A stretch of DNA of 64,000 nucleotides, from positions 1,116,001 to 1,180,000 of the forward strand of contig CANMYO010000001.1 of assembly GCA_947502145.1 (NCBI GenBank), read 5' to 3'. Numbering within the stretch: position 1 is the stretch's first letter; the number at the start of each line of letters is the position of its first letter. The translations under genes and the position numbers were made by a program. The notes under the pieces were generated by a model. It did not search any database. It saw nothing but the letters and a program-made list of their open reading frames with translations, and was not told the origin of the DNA. The stretch comes from an uncultured Paracoccaceae bacterium. GTDB lineage: Bacteria; Pseudomonadota; Alphaproteobacteria; Rhodobacterales; Rhodobacteraceae. Positions 31,138 to 39,664 of this stretch are shown piece after piece.

Positions 31138-32187
31138 GTGCAGACAAACCGCACATCGCGAGGCAAGCGGACTGACACGCTTTGGGCGGCCTACAAATTG
31201 CGCTGGAACCGTCGTGCGCTTTTGCTGCGCGCGTGGCGCAAACGGCGACAATTGACCCTGAGGGGCGACGCGCCGCCAGCGTTTTCGGCAAGCGACATCC
31301 TTTGTTTTGCCACCCTGCGCAATGAATTGCACCGGCTGCCGCATTGGCTTGCGCATCATCGCGGACTTGGTGTTCGTCATTTCCTGATCGTTGACAACGC
31401 CAGTACTGATGGCACGGACGCCTATCTTGCTGCGCAACCGGATGTGACTGTCTGGGCGACGGCGGACAGCTACAAGGCCTCGCGCTTTGGCATGGACTGG
31501 CTGGGTCAGCTCCAACGGGTCTACGGCCCCGGTCATTGGTGCCTGACCCTGGATGCGGATGAGCTGTTCATCTACCCCGGCTGGGATCAGCGTGGTCTGG
31601 CGGATCTGACCCGCTGGCTGGATCAAAAGCGCCGCCGGTCCTTTGGCGCGATGATGCTGGATCTCTATCCAAAAGGCCCGTTAGATCGGCCAGCACGAGA
31701 TCCGTCTGATCCGCTTGCCGACCTTTGCTGGTTTGATGCCCATCCCTACTGGGCACAGGTTCAATCGAAATTGCACAATCTCTGGCTGCAGGGCGGAGTC
31801 AGGGCGCGTACATTTTTTGAATCTGAACCTGAAAAAGCGCCGACGCTGAACAAAACACCGCTGGTGAAATGGCGGAAGGAGTACACATACGTCAGTTCAA
31901 CCCACACACTGCTGCCACGTGCGCTGAACCATATCTATGACGAGGACGGAACGCGGAAAACCACGGGCGTTCTGCTGCATACAAAGTTCTGGCACGGCAT
32001 CGTCGAGAAATCGGCGGAAGAAATGGAGCGGCGGCAGCACTTTGAGAACAGCGACCTATATCAGGATTACTACCGCGCTTTGCAGGATGCGCCGACGCTT
32101 TGGACGCCCGAATCCACCCGCTATGAAGGCTGGCAGCAGCTAGTTGATCTGAAATTGATGGAAACAGGCGACTGGATCAGTGCCTAA
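31138..32187 (+). CDS. Glycosyltransferase family 2-like (Glyco_tranf_2_4 type)
   Basis: 349 residues from GTG 31138. The N-terminus is basic and helical (LLLRAWRKRRQL). The nucleotide-sugar fold begins at about 53 (DILCFATLRNELHRLPHWL), with LIVDNASTDGT (83-93) and the metal motif DAD (139-141). No signal peptide or membrane helix is seen. It is a close paralogue of the next gene: both share NLWLQGG/NLWIQGGxRARTFF, LNKxPLVKW, a YxSSTHxLLPRxLN segment and GVLLHTKF. The sugar it transfers is unknown. Confidence 0.82.
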   Translation: MQTNRTSRGKRTDTLWAAYKLRWNRRALLLRAWRKRRQLTLRGDAPPAFSASDILCFATLRNELHRLPHWLAHHRGLGVRHFLIVDNASTDGTDAYLAAQPDVTVWATADSYKASRFGMDWLGQLQRVYGPGHWCLTLDADELFIYPGWDQRGLADLTRWLDQKRRRSFGAMMLDLYPKGPLDRPARDPSDPLADLCWFDAHPYWAQVQSKLHNLWLQGGVRARTFFESEPEKAPTLNKTPLVKWRKEYTYVSSTHTLLPRALNHIYDEDGTRKTTGVLLHTKFWHGIVEKSAEEMERRQHFENSDLYQDYYRALQDAPTLWTPESTRYEGWQQLVDLKLMETGDWISA

Positions 32188-32378
32188 TTCGTGATCTTGA
32201 GACAGATATGCTTGTTTTGGTAACGAAATCGAACGATTATCGGATCAAACTCGGATCGGCACGTAAAGTGCCGAAAAACAGAGGAACTGAGCGGTAGATC
32301 AGAGACAGTCAGCGACGGTGCCCCTTGTCGGGCGGCTGCGCAATCTCTGGACAGCTGCCCAATACGGGAAGTCAGACC

Positions 32379-33389
32379 TTGGGCGTTTGGGAATCTTATC
32401 GGATGCGGTTGGCGCGGCGGCGCTGGCGAATGCGCGCGTTCCGTAAACGCAGGGAACTGACATCTGTTGCGGATCGCACGGCGCAGATCAAGGATGGCGA
32501 CCTGTTGGTCTTTTCGACCTTTCGAAACGAAAATGTGCGGCTGCCTTACTTTCTTGAATACTACCGCAAACTCGGCGTTGCCCATTTCATCATGGTCGAT
32601 AACGACAGCGACGACGGGGGCGGCGATTTTCTGGCCGATCAGCCCGACGTTTCGCTTTGGAAAACACCGCACAGCTACCGCGCATCGCGCTATGGCGTTG
32701 ATTGGCTGAACTATCTGCAAAGCAAATACGGTCACGACCATTGGACGCTGGTTGTCGATCCTGATGAGCTGATGGTTTATCCGTTCTGCGATAGCCGCCC
32801 ATTGCCCGCGCTGACCGATTGGCTGGATTCATGCAACATCCGCTCATTCGGGGCGATGCTTCTGGATATGTATCCAAAGGGCCGGGTTGATGATTTTCAG
32901 TATCGTGCGGGACAGGATCCGCTGGAAATCGCTTGCTGGTTCGATTCCGGAAATTACTCGATCAAGCGGAACTGGACCCACTGGAACCTTTGGATTCAAG
33001 GTGGCCCGCGTGCGCGCACATTCTTTCGGGACGAACCGGTGCGTGCGCCTGCGTTGAACAAGGTGCCGCTGGTCAAATGGAAGCGCAGCTATGCCTATGC
33101 GAGTTCCACGCACATGCTATTGCCGCGTGGCCTGAACCTTGTTTTCGACGAGGACGGCGGTGAAAAGGCCTGTGGTGTCCTGCTGCACACCAAGTTCCTG
33201 AACACCTTTACCGACAAGGCCCGAGAGGAACTCGAGCGTAATCAACATTATGCGGACAGCCATGAATACAAGGCCTATGCCGCCAGTTCAGATCAGAACC
33301 CCGACCTTTGGTGCAAGTGGAGCGAAAAGTACATCAACTGGCGCCAACTTGAGATTCTCGGCGTCATGTCCAAAGGGAACTGGGCATGA
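32379..33389 (+). CDS. Glycosyltransferase family 2-like, paralogue of the preceding gene
   Basis: 336 residues from TTG 32379, chosen because GGGAAG lies 7 bases upstream and the N-terminus then matches the paralogue. An in-frame TTG at 32325 and an ATG at 32403 are alternatives. The metal motif DPD is at 127-129 and VDNDSDDGG sits where the paralogue has VDNASTDGT. It lies 191 bases after its paralogue and overlaps the next gene by four bases. Probably duplicated and diverged to use another acceptor. Confidence 0.82.
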   Translation: MGVWESYRMRLARRRWRMRAFRKRRELTSVADRTAQIKDGDLLVFSTFRNENVRLPYFLEYYRKLGVAHFIMVDNDSDDGGGDFLADQPDVSLWKTPHSYRASRYGVDWLNYLQSKYGHDHWTLVVDPDELMVYPFCDSRPLPALTDWLDSCNIRSFGAMLLDMYPKGRVDDFQYRAGQDPLEIACWFDSGNYSIKRNWTHWNLWIQGGPRARTFFRDEPVRAPALNKVPLVKWKRSYAYASSTHMLLPRGLNLVFDEDGGEKACGVLLHTKFLNTFTDKAREELERNQHYADSHEYKAYAASSDQNPDLWCKWSEKYINWRQLEILGVMSKGNWA

Positions 33390-35086
33390 GTGTCGGAATT
33401 GTGATGCTTGTTCACAATGCGTTTGATCGAGCGGAACAAATCGTGCGGCATTGGGTCAAGGGCGGCTGCCCCGTCGTTATCCACGTGGATGGCAATGTTT
33501 CTAAAGAGCAGAACGCCGATTTTAAGGACAGCCTCGCTGATCTTTCGGCTCAGGTGATGTTTTCCAAGCGGCACAAGTGTGACTGGGGCACTTGGGGTAT
33601 CGTCGCTGGCACACAGTCTGCATCTGAAATGATGCTGATGAATTTTCCCAAGGTCACCCATGTTTATCTGGCCTCCGGGTCCTGTTTGCCGCTGCGTCCG
33701 GTGAAAGAGCTGTGCAAGTATCTGGAAAGCCGCCCGCGCACGGACTTCATCGAAAGTGCCACAACGGCAGATGTGCCCTGGACCGTCGGCGGCCTCAGTC
33801 ATGAACGGTTCACGCTGCGGTTTCCCTTTTCATGGAAACGCCGCCGACGCTTGTTTGATCGCTATGTCGCGCTGCAACGGTTGGTGCGGTTTCGTCGCCG
33901 CATCCCTGCCGGACTTGTCCCGCACATGGGCTCACAATGGTGGTGCCTGACCCGCCAAACACTCTCAGCCATTCTGCAAGACCCCGATCGCGCGACCTAT
34001 GACCGATATTTCAAGCGGGTCTGGATCCCTGACGAGAGTTACTTTCAAACCCTTTGCCGACAATATTCAGGCAACATCGAAAGCCGATCCTTGACCCTGT
34101 CCAAGTTCGATTTCCAGGGCAAACCACACATTTTTTACGATGATCATCTGCAATTGCTGCGACGGTCCGACTGCTTTGTTGCGCGCAAGATCTGGCCACG
34201 GGCAGACCGGCTTTACCGCGCGTTTCTCAGCGACGACTTTGCCGCGATCAAGGGGACGGAGCCTAATCCGGGCAAAATCGACCGGATATTCTCGAAGGCG
34301 GTTGACCGGCGCACAAAGGGGCGGCCGGGCCTGCATATGCAAAGCCGCTGGCCAAACGCAGACCAGGAAAACGGCATCACATGCGCGCCCTATTCCGTCT
34401 TTCAGGGGTTCGCAGAGCTTTTTGAAAATTTCGAACCCTGGCTGGCAAAGGCGACCGGTGCGCGGGTGCATGGGCACCTTTATGGCTGGAACAGGGTCGA
34501 ATTTGACGGGCGCCAGCCACACTTTAGCGGCGCAATGTCTGACGATCCGGCCCTGCGGGACTATAACGCGACCATGTTTCTGACCAACCTGATTTGGAAC
34601 ACACGCGGCGAACGGCAGGTGTTTCAGTTTGGGCCGACGGACAAGCAGGACATCAGCTGGCCACTGGTCATGGACCCGCATGCGCAGATTTCAGTTATCT
34701 CTGGCAGCTGGGCCGTACCGCTGTTTCAATCCAACAAGAACTTCGCCGATCTGCGACGCGAAGCGGCAGAGCTTCAGCGGATCGAAAACGACCACATCAA
34801 CGCGCTCCGCTCAACCTGGACCAAGGCGCGAATCCGTATCTGGACGATGGCCGAGTTCATTGAGGCCCCGATGGAGGCGTTGCAGTCGATCGTTGACGAA
34901 ATGACCGGCAAGTCCGTCCGCCGCCTGACCGAAGCGCCGCGGATGCATGATCTGACAGGTTTTGGCCAGTTTCTGCAAAATCTCAAGAACCAGGGAATGC
35001 ACCCCTACCTTATGGGTGATTTCCCGGTTGATCCGCCGGCGGATAACAATGCGCCGAAACCCCGCAAACCCTATTTGGTGCGATAA
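33386..35086 (+). CDS. GT14-like (Branch family) glycosyltransferase with a C-terminal DUF5928-type region
   Basis: 566 residues. The N-terminal 280 residues resemble core-2/I-branching beta-1,6-N-acetylglucosaminyltransferases (IVMLVHNAFDRAEQIVRHW, VYLASGSCLPLRPVKEL, and MGSQWWCLTRQT for acceptor binding). The C-terminal half, with a WPNADQENGITC segment and GHLYGWNRVEFDGR, matches the DUF5928 region I recall from Rhodobacteraceae proteins. The function of that half is unknown. The gene is coupled to the preceding glycosyltransferase and is three bases from the sulfotransferase-like gene. Confidence 0.78.
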   Translation: MSVGIVMLVHNAFDRAEQIVRHWVKGGCPVVIHVDGNVSKEQNADFKDSLADLSAQVMFSKRHKCDWGTWGIVAGTQSASEMMLMNFPKVTHVYLASGSCLPLRPVKELCKYLESRPRTDFIESATTADVPWTVGGLSHERFTLRFPFSWKRRRRLFDRYVALQRLVRFRRRIPAGLVPHMGSQWWCLTRQTLSAILQDPDRATYDRYFKRVWIPDESYFQTLCRQYSGNIESRSLTLSKFDFQGKPHIFYDDHLQLLRRSDCFVARKIWPRADRLYRAFLSDDFAAIKGTEPNPGKIDRIFSKAVDRRTKGRPGLHMQSRWPNADQENGITCAPYSVFQGFAELFENFEPWLAKATGARVHGHLYGWNRVEFDGRQPHFSGAMSDDPALRDYNATMFLTNLIWNTRGERQVFQFGPTDKQDISWPLVMDPHAQISVISGSWAVPLFQSNKNFADLRREAAELQRIENDHINALRSTWTKARIRIWTMAEFIEAPMEALQSIVDEMTGKSVRRLTEAPRMHDLTGFGQFLQNLKNQGMHPYLMGDFPVDPPADNNAPKPRKPYLVR

Positions 35087-35089
35087 ATC

Positions 35090-36526
35090 TTGGCCCGTTT
35101 TGACTACTTTGTCGTTTTTGCTGAAATGCGAACCGGCTCCAACTTTCTGGAAGCTAACATCAACAGCTTTTCGGATCTGTCGTGTTACGGCGAAGTCTTT
35201 AACCCGCATTTCATTGGGTATCCACAGAATGAAGACGTCCTTGGCGTGACCATGGCTCAGCGTGAAAGCGACCCGGGGCAAATGGTCGCGGCAATCAAAG
35301 ATGCCCCGGGTTTGGGTGGCTTTCGATTTTTCAACGATCACGACAGTCGCGCGCTTGATATCTGCCTGACGGATCCGCGCTGCGCCAAGATCATTCTGAC
35401 CCGCAACCCGGTCGAAAGCTTTGTCAGCTGGAAGATCGCGAGTGCAACAGGTCAATGGAAATTGACCAACGCCACGCATGCAAAAACCGAAACCGTCAAC
35501 TTTGACCCCCGCGAGTTTGAAAGCCACCTTGCCGATTTGCAGGCGTTTCAGGTGCGTTTGCTGAACACATTGCAGCGCAGCGGACAGACGGCGTTTTATG
35601 TGGCCTACGAAGATCTGCAAGACGTTGACGTTATGAACGGCCTTGCGACCTACCTTGGTGCAACGGATCGCATTGCGCAGCTTAATAAGAAGCTCAAGAA
35701 ACAGAACCCGGCATCGATGTCATCCAAAGTTGCGAATTTCTCCCATATGGAACAGTCGCTTGCGCGGATGGACCGGTTTAACCTGAACCGCACGCCCAAT
35801 TTTGAGCCGCGCCGCGGCCCGCTTGTCCCGTCATATGTTGCGGCGCCTGATGCGGGCCTTTTGCATATGCCTTTGCGTTCAGGCCCTGTTCCCGTTGTTG
35901 AACAATGGCTGGCTGCGATTGACGGCAAGACGCCAGATGACCTGCGGCGGTCCTTCAGTCAAAAATCATTGCGTGAATGGATGTCCCATAACGAAGGTCA
36001 TCGCAGCTTTGCGGTCCTGCGCCATCCTGTTGCATGGGCGCATACGGCATTCTGTGACCGGATACTTGCGACCGGCAAAGGCAGTTTTCCGGAGATTCGG
36101 GCGACGCTGCGCAAGGTGCATGGGCTTACCATTCCGGACCATGCAGCGGTGCCGGAAACCGATCCAGCCTATGACCATGCGGCGCACAGGATCGCGTTTT
36201 TGCAATTTCTGAAATTCCTGCGCAATAATCTTTCGGCGCAAACGTCGACCCGTGTTGATCCGACTTGGGCAACGCAGTTGTCCGTACTTCAGGGTATGTC
36301 CGGCTTTGGCCTTCCCGACATGATCCTGCGGGAAACGCGGCTGCGTCAGGATCTTGCGATATTGGCCGGGCAGATTGGCCGCAAGTCCATGCCGCAGGTT
36401 CCTGACGAAACGGATCCGCTCGCTGCGCGTCTAAGGGCGATCTACACCAGCGAAATCGAAAGCGCCGCGCGGGACGCTTACGGGCGGGACTATCAGTTTT
36501 TCGGTTTTGGAGATTACGCCGCCTGA
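35090..36526 (+). CDS. Sulfotransferase-like protein (NodH type) with a second sulfotransferase-like segment
   Basis: 478 residues from TTG 35090, three bases after the previous stop. The N-terminal domain has the 5'-phosphosulfate loop RTGSNF (14-19) and the 3'-phosphate motif LTRNPVESFVSWK (102-114), as in PAPS-dependent carbohydrate sulfotransferases such as NodH. A second segment, FAVLRHPVAWAHTAFCDRIL (306-325), resembles another 3'-phosphate site, without an obvious second P-loop. A sulfated glycan is the likely product, given the glycosyltransferases upstream. The converging ptsN gene overlaps its last 13 bases. Confidence 0.78.
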   Translation: MARFDYFVVFAEMRTGSNFLEANINSFSDLSCYGEVFNPHFIGYPQNEDVLGVTMAQRESDPGQMVAAIKDAPGLGGFRFFNDHDSRALDICLTDPRCAKIILTRNPVESFVSWKIASATGQWKLTNATHAKTETVNFDPREFESHLADLQAFQVRLLNTLQRSGQTAFYVAYEDLQDVDVMNGLATYLGATDRIAQLNKKLKKQNPASMSSKVANFSHMEQSLARMDRFNLNRTPNFEPRRGPLVPSYVAAPDAGLLHMPLRSGPVPVVEQWLAAIDGKTPDDLRRSFSQKSLREWMSHNEGHRSFAVLRHPVAWAHTAFCDRILATGKGSFPEIRATLRKVHGLTIPDHAAVPETDPAYDHAAHRIAFLQFLKFLRNNLSAQTSTRVDPTWATQLSVLQGMSGFGLPDMILRETRLRQDLAILAGQIGRKSMPQVPDETDPLAARLRAIYTSEIESAARDAYGRDYQFFGFGDYAA

Positions 36527-36978
36527 GTAGCGGCCGCTTCCGTCAGCAATGAGTAAAGCGTGGCGGAATCCTGGTTGGCCCGCAGTTTTGCGCAGGTGTC
36601 CGGGTTCCGCATGGTGCGGGATATCAGTGCCAGTGCTTTCAAATGCTCAACACCCGCCTCTTCCGGGGCCAGCAGGGAAAACACCAGATCAACCGGCTGG
36701 CGGTCGACAGAATCAAAGTTGATCGGCTTTTCCAACCGTAGAAACAGCCCAACGACACCTTTTACACCAGCAAGGCGGGCATGGGGCAAGGCAATACCGT
36801 GTCCCACGCCTGTTGGTCCCAGATTTTCGCGCTCCACAAGCGCTTCGATCACGTCGGGCGGATCAAGGTCATAGCAAGTCTCGGCAAGGGCGCCGATGTC
36901 GTGAAACAACCGCTTTTTGCTGGTACAGCTTGTGATCATTTTCACAGCTTCTGGCCTTAAGATATCCGCCACTTGCAT
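36514..36978 (-). CDS. ptsN: Nitrogen-related PTS EIIA component PtsN
   Basis: 154 residues, standard EIIA-Ntr length. The phosphorylated His is His66 in GVGHGIALPHARL. It receives phosphate from NPr and regulates potassium uptake, nitrogen and carbon metabolism, or envelope stress in other proteobacteria. It is the last gene of the lpt-hpf-ptsN group, 33 bases after hpf. Confidence 0.92.
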   Translation of the reverse strand: MQVADILRPEAVKMITSCTSKKRLFHDIGALAETCYDLDPPDVIEALVERENLGPTGVGHGIALPHARLAGVKGVVGLFLRLEKPINFDSVDRQPVDLVFSLLAPEEAGVEHLKALALISRTMRNPDTCAKLRANQDSATLYSLLTEAAATQAA

Positions 36979-37011
36979 TCACGTGTTCCCCTGCGTGTTT
37001 GTCGAGCCGAC

Positions 37012-37587
37012 CTATCCAGTAGTGCGCGGGTCAATCCAGCCGATATGGCCATCATCCCGCTTGTAGACAACATTAATTCCGCTGTGTTTCTCGTTTCGAA
37101 ACACCAGTACGGATGAATTTGCCAACTCCATCTGCATCACGGCTTCGCCCACTGAAATTGACGGAATTTGTGTCTCCGTCTCAGCGACGATTACCGGCGC
37201 ATCGTCTGTCTGCTCTGCCTCATCCGACTCATCTGTTGCGGCGAGGATATAAGAGCCTGCCGCAGAAAGTTCAACAGGTTGTGATCGGTCGCGGTGGTGG
37301 TCCTTGAGCCGCCGTTTGTAGCGGCGCAATTGCTTTTCCATCTTTTCATTGCTGCCATCAAATGCGGCATAAATCTCGTTGTCGTGCGCCTTGGCCTGTG
37401 CGGTTAATCCGGTGGACAGGTGAATAACGGTTTCGCAGACGAACTCATGTCCTGACTTGGAAAAAACGACGTAGGCTTCCGTCGGTCTGCCAGCATATTT
37501 GGACAGCATGTCATCCAATTCCGCCTTTACGTGTGTCTGTAGCGCTTCGCCAATGTCGATCTGTTTGCCACTGATCTGATACCGCAT
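37012..37587 (-). CDS. hpf: Long-form ribosome hibernation promoting factor HPF
   Basis: 191 residues from the ATG at 37587, which follows AAAGGAG with normal spacing; an upstream in-frame start at 37614 is less likely. The N-terminal S30AE domain (MRYQISGKQIDIGEALQTHV, end of stretch) binds the 30S decoding site. The C-terminal domain (from about 130, with ELANSSVLVFRNEKHSGINV) makes 100S dimers. Long HPF alone can form inactive 100S ribosomes. Confidence 0.93.
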   Translation of the reverse strand: MRYQISGKQIDIGEALQTHVKAELDDMLSKYAGRPTEAYVVFSKSGHEFVCETVIHLSTGLTAQAKAHDNEIYAAFDGSNEKMEKQLRRYKRRLKDHHRDRSQPVELSAAGSYILAATDESDEAEQTDDAPVIVAETETQIPSISVGEAVMQMELANSSVLVFRNEKHSGINVVYKRDDGHIGWIDPRTTG

Positions 37588-37814
37588 CGTTTCTCCTTTT
37601 CGTGAACGGAACACATCTTCGCGGCCTGACTGACGTCAGGTCATGATATGCGCCTATGGATGCTGATGAAGCCGGGCTTCGCCAAATTTAGGCTGACCGA
37701 CAGGTGGCTTAACCTGGATGCGGTCAGGGATGGGGTCCGGGGCTTTCATCACCTCCATTGAGCGCCAGAATCTGCTGCGGTGTCAATGGTTGGATGCGTG
37801 TATCGCTGTGCGAA

Positions 37815-38570
37815 TTAGTTAACGCGGAAGCCCTGACCAAGATAAACGCGACGCACGTTCTCGTCCTGTACAACCTCTTGAATTGTGCCGCTCATCAACA
37901 CTTTACCATCATGCAGGATGTAGGCGCGATCGACGATTTGCAGGGTCTCCTGCACGTTATGATCGGTGATCAGCACGCCTATGCCGCGGGTCTTCAGGTC
38001 GGCAACAAGATGCCGGATCTCGCCGACTGCAATCGGATCAACACCGGCAAAGGGTTCATCCAGCAATACGTATTTCGGACCAGCGGCAAGGCATCGGGCA
38101 ATTTCTGCCCGTCGACGTTCACCGCCGGACAATGCGATCGCCGGTGTGCGGCGCAGATGTTCGATTGAAAACTCCGAGAGCAGGTCTTCCAGCCGTTCGC
38201 GGCGCTTGTGTCGGTCGGGCACGGCGATCTCAAGAATGGCCATGATGTTGTCTTCGACACTCATCCCGCGAAAGATCGACATTTCCTGCGGCAGGTAACC
38301 GATCCCGAGTTTTGCGCGGCGGTACATCGGTAGGGCCGTCACATCGCGGCCGTCAACAATGACCTGTCCGCCTTCAGGGGACACGAGGCCCGCAATCGAG
38401 TAAAAGCAGGTCGTCTTTCCAGACCCATTCGGCCCCAGCAACGCCACCACCTCACCGCGGCCAAGTTCAATGCTGACGTCCCGGATGACCGGACGCTTGC
38501 GATAACTTTTGCGCAGATTGACGACGTGCAGCCCCGCATCGCCGTCTTGAATGCGTAGTGCCGGTTTCAT
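37815..38570 (-). CDS. lptB: LPS export ABC transporter ATP-binding protein LptB
   Basis: 251 residues. Walker A GPNGSGKTT, signature LSGGERRRAEIAR and Walker B YVLLDEPFAGVDP, the last being the LptB form. It powers LPS extraction from the inner membrane with LptF and LptG, which are not in the window. Its start overlaps the lptA stop by one base. The 227-base gap to hpf carries no rpoN gene. Confidence 0.96.
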   Translation of the reverse strand: MKPALRIQDGDAGLHVVNLRKSYRKRPVIRDVSIELGRGEVVALLGPNGSGKTTCFYSIAGLVSPEGGQVIVDGRDVTALPMYRRAKLGIGYLPQEMSIFRGMSVEDNIMAILEIAVPDRHKRRERLEDLLSEFSIEHLRRTPAIALSGGERRRAEIARCLAAGPKYVLLDEPFAGVDPIAVGEIRHLVADLKTRGIGVLITDHNVQETLQIVDRAYILHDGKVLMSGTIQEVVQDENVRRVYLGQGFRVN

Positions 38571-39049
38571 CAGTTATTGTCCTGCCGGAAAATCGTTTTG
38601 ACCCGACCAGACATCTGAGCGTCGCCGGTTGTCAGATTGACCTGCATCTGATCAGCCGAAAGCGCGCTGGCGCCTTGTGTCAATAGCACATCACCTTGCA
38701 GCAACAGGGTTCCGGCCACCAGATCATAATCCGCGCTTTGCGCCTCTGCGGCTTCCGTTGCTGTCACAAAGGTGACGCCGCCCCGGGCCTTCAGGCGGGC
38801 AATGTCCCCGGTTGCGGCGGAATAGATGACTTCTACCTCGCCGGCGGACAGGCGCAGGTCACCCTGTCCTATCAGCACATTGCCGGAAAAGACGGCCGTC
38901 CCGGTATCCTGATCGACCGACAGGTTGTCAGCGCTGACCTCCACGGCGGCAGTGGGATCAGCGGAAATGCCACCCAGATTGATATTGGTCTGGGCTGCAA
39001 CGGGGAGGGCGCAAAGCAGCGTTGTGATCAAGGCGATAATGCGCATCAT
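38570..39049 (-). CDS. lptA: LPS transport periplasmic protein LptA
   Basis: 159 residues. Signal peptide MMRIIALITTLLCALPVAAQ, then the OstA-like beta-jellyroll region (VSADNLSVDQDTGTAVFSGN). LptA forms the periplasmic bridge carrying LPS. It is nine bases downstream of lptC and coupled to lptB. Confidence 0.92.
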   Translation of the reverse strand: MMRIIALITTLLCALPVAAQTNINLGGISADPTAAVEVSADNLSVDQDTGTAVFSGNVLIGQGDLRLSAGEVEVIYSAATGDIARLKARGGVTFVTATEAAEAQSADYDLVAGTLLLQGDVLLTQGASALSADQMQVNLTTGDAQMSGRVKTIFRQDNN

Positions 39050-39057
39050 GTGTCGTC

Positions 39058-39660
39058 CTACTCTGTCTTGCCTTGCGGGGCGTATACCAGCTTTACGCCG
39101 CCGGTGAAATCCATGCGCTGACCCTCGCCATCTGAGGATGCCAGAATTGTGACAGCACCCGCCGTGATCCGGCCATAAGGTGCCTGGACCTCAAGCGGTC
39201 CGTGGGACGCGATCATCCCTGTGCCCAGATCCGCGGTCAGCCCGGTAGTTTCCATCATGTATCCAGAAGAGGTTTCAAGCCGAACAAGCCCCGTCAGCCG
39301 CGCCTCGTCTGTTGCGCTGTCAATCACGCCCTGTCCTGCGCGGACCACAAGCGTTGTGCCATCGGCGGCGTCCAGTCGCAGCTGTGGTGCATCAATATTG
39401 AGGCGGTCAGTTGTATCCGGCCGGGCAGAATTTGCGCTGATCGCAATAACGGAGCCATCGTCGGCGACACCGGAAAACCTTGGCGCTGTAATGCGCTGCT
39501 CGCGCGCCATTTCATCCAATGTTGCAAAAGAGATATCCGGTTCCTGAGCCGCCTGCCGTGCAAAGAGGAACAGCGTCGACAAGAGAGCCAGCGCCGCAAG
39601 CGGGAGCAATATCTTGAACCAACCAACCAATTGACTGTGGAGGTTGCGGTTTGTGTCCAT
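39058..39660 (-). CDS. lptC: LPS export ABC transporter periplasmic protein LptC
   Basis: 200 residues from ATG 39660. The frame extends 11 codons upstream into kdsD, but this start lies just after the kdsD stop and gives the normal LptC N-terminus. One membrane anchor (about 15-36, FKILLPLAALALLSTLFLFA) precedes a beta-jellyroll periplasmic domain. It receives LPS from LptB2FG and passes it to LptA. Confidence 0.88.
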   Translation of the reverse strand: MDTNRNLHSQLVGWFKILLPLAALALLSTLFLFARQAAQEPDISFATLDEMAREQRITAPRFSGVADDGSVIAISANSARPDTTDRLNIDAPQLRLDAADGTTLVVRAGQGVIDSATDEARLTGLVRLETSSGYMMETTGLTADLGTGMIASHGPLEVQAPYGRITAGAVTILASSDGEGQRMDFTGGVKLVYAPQGKTE

Positions 39661-39664
39661 GCCG

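Noticed and set aside
32256-32274. TCGGCAC/GTGCCGA hairpin as a terminator after the first family-2 glycosyltransferase
   Set aside because: It is followed by A, not T, on the coding strand, and no T-run follows on the other strand.
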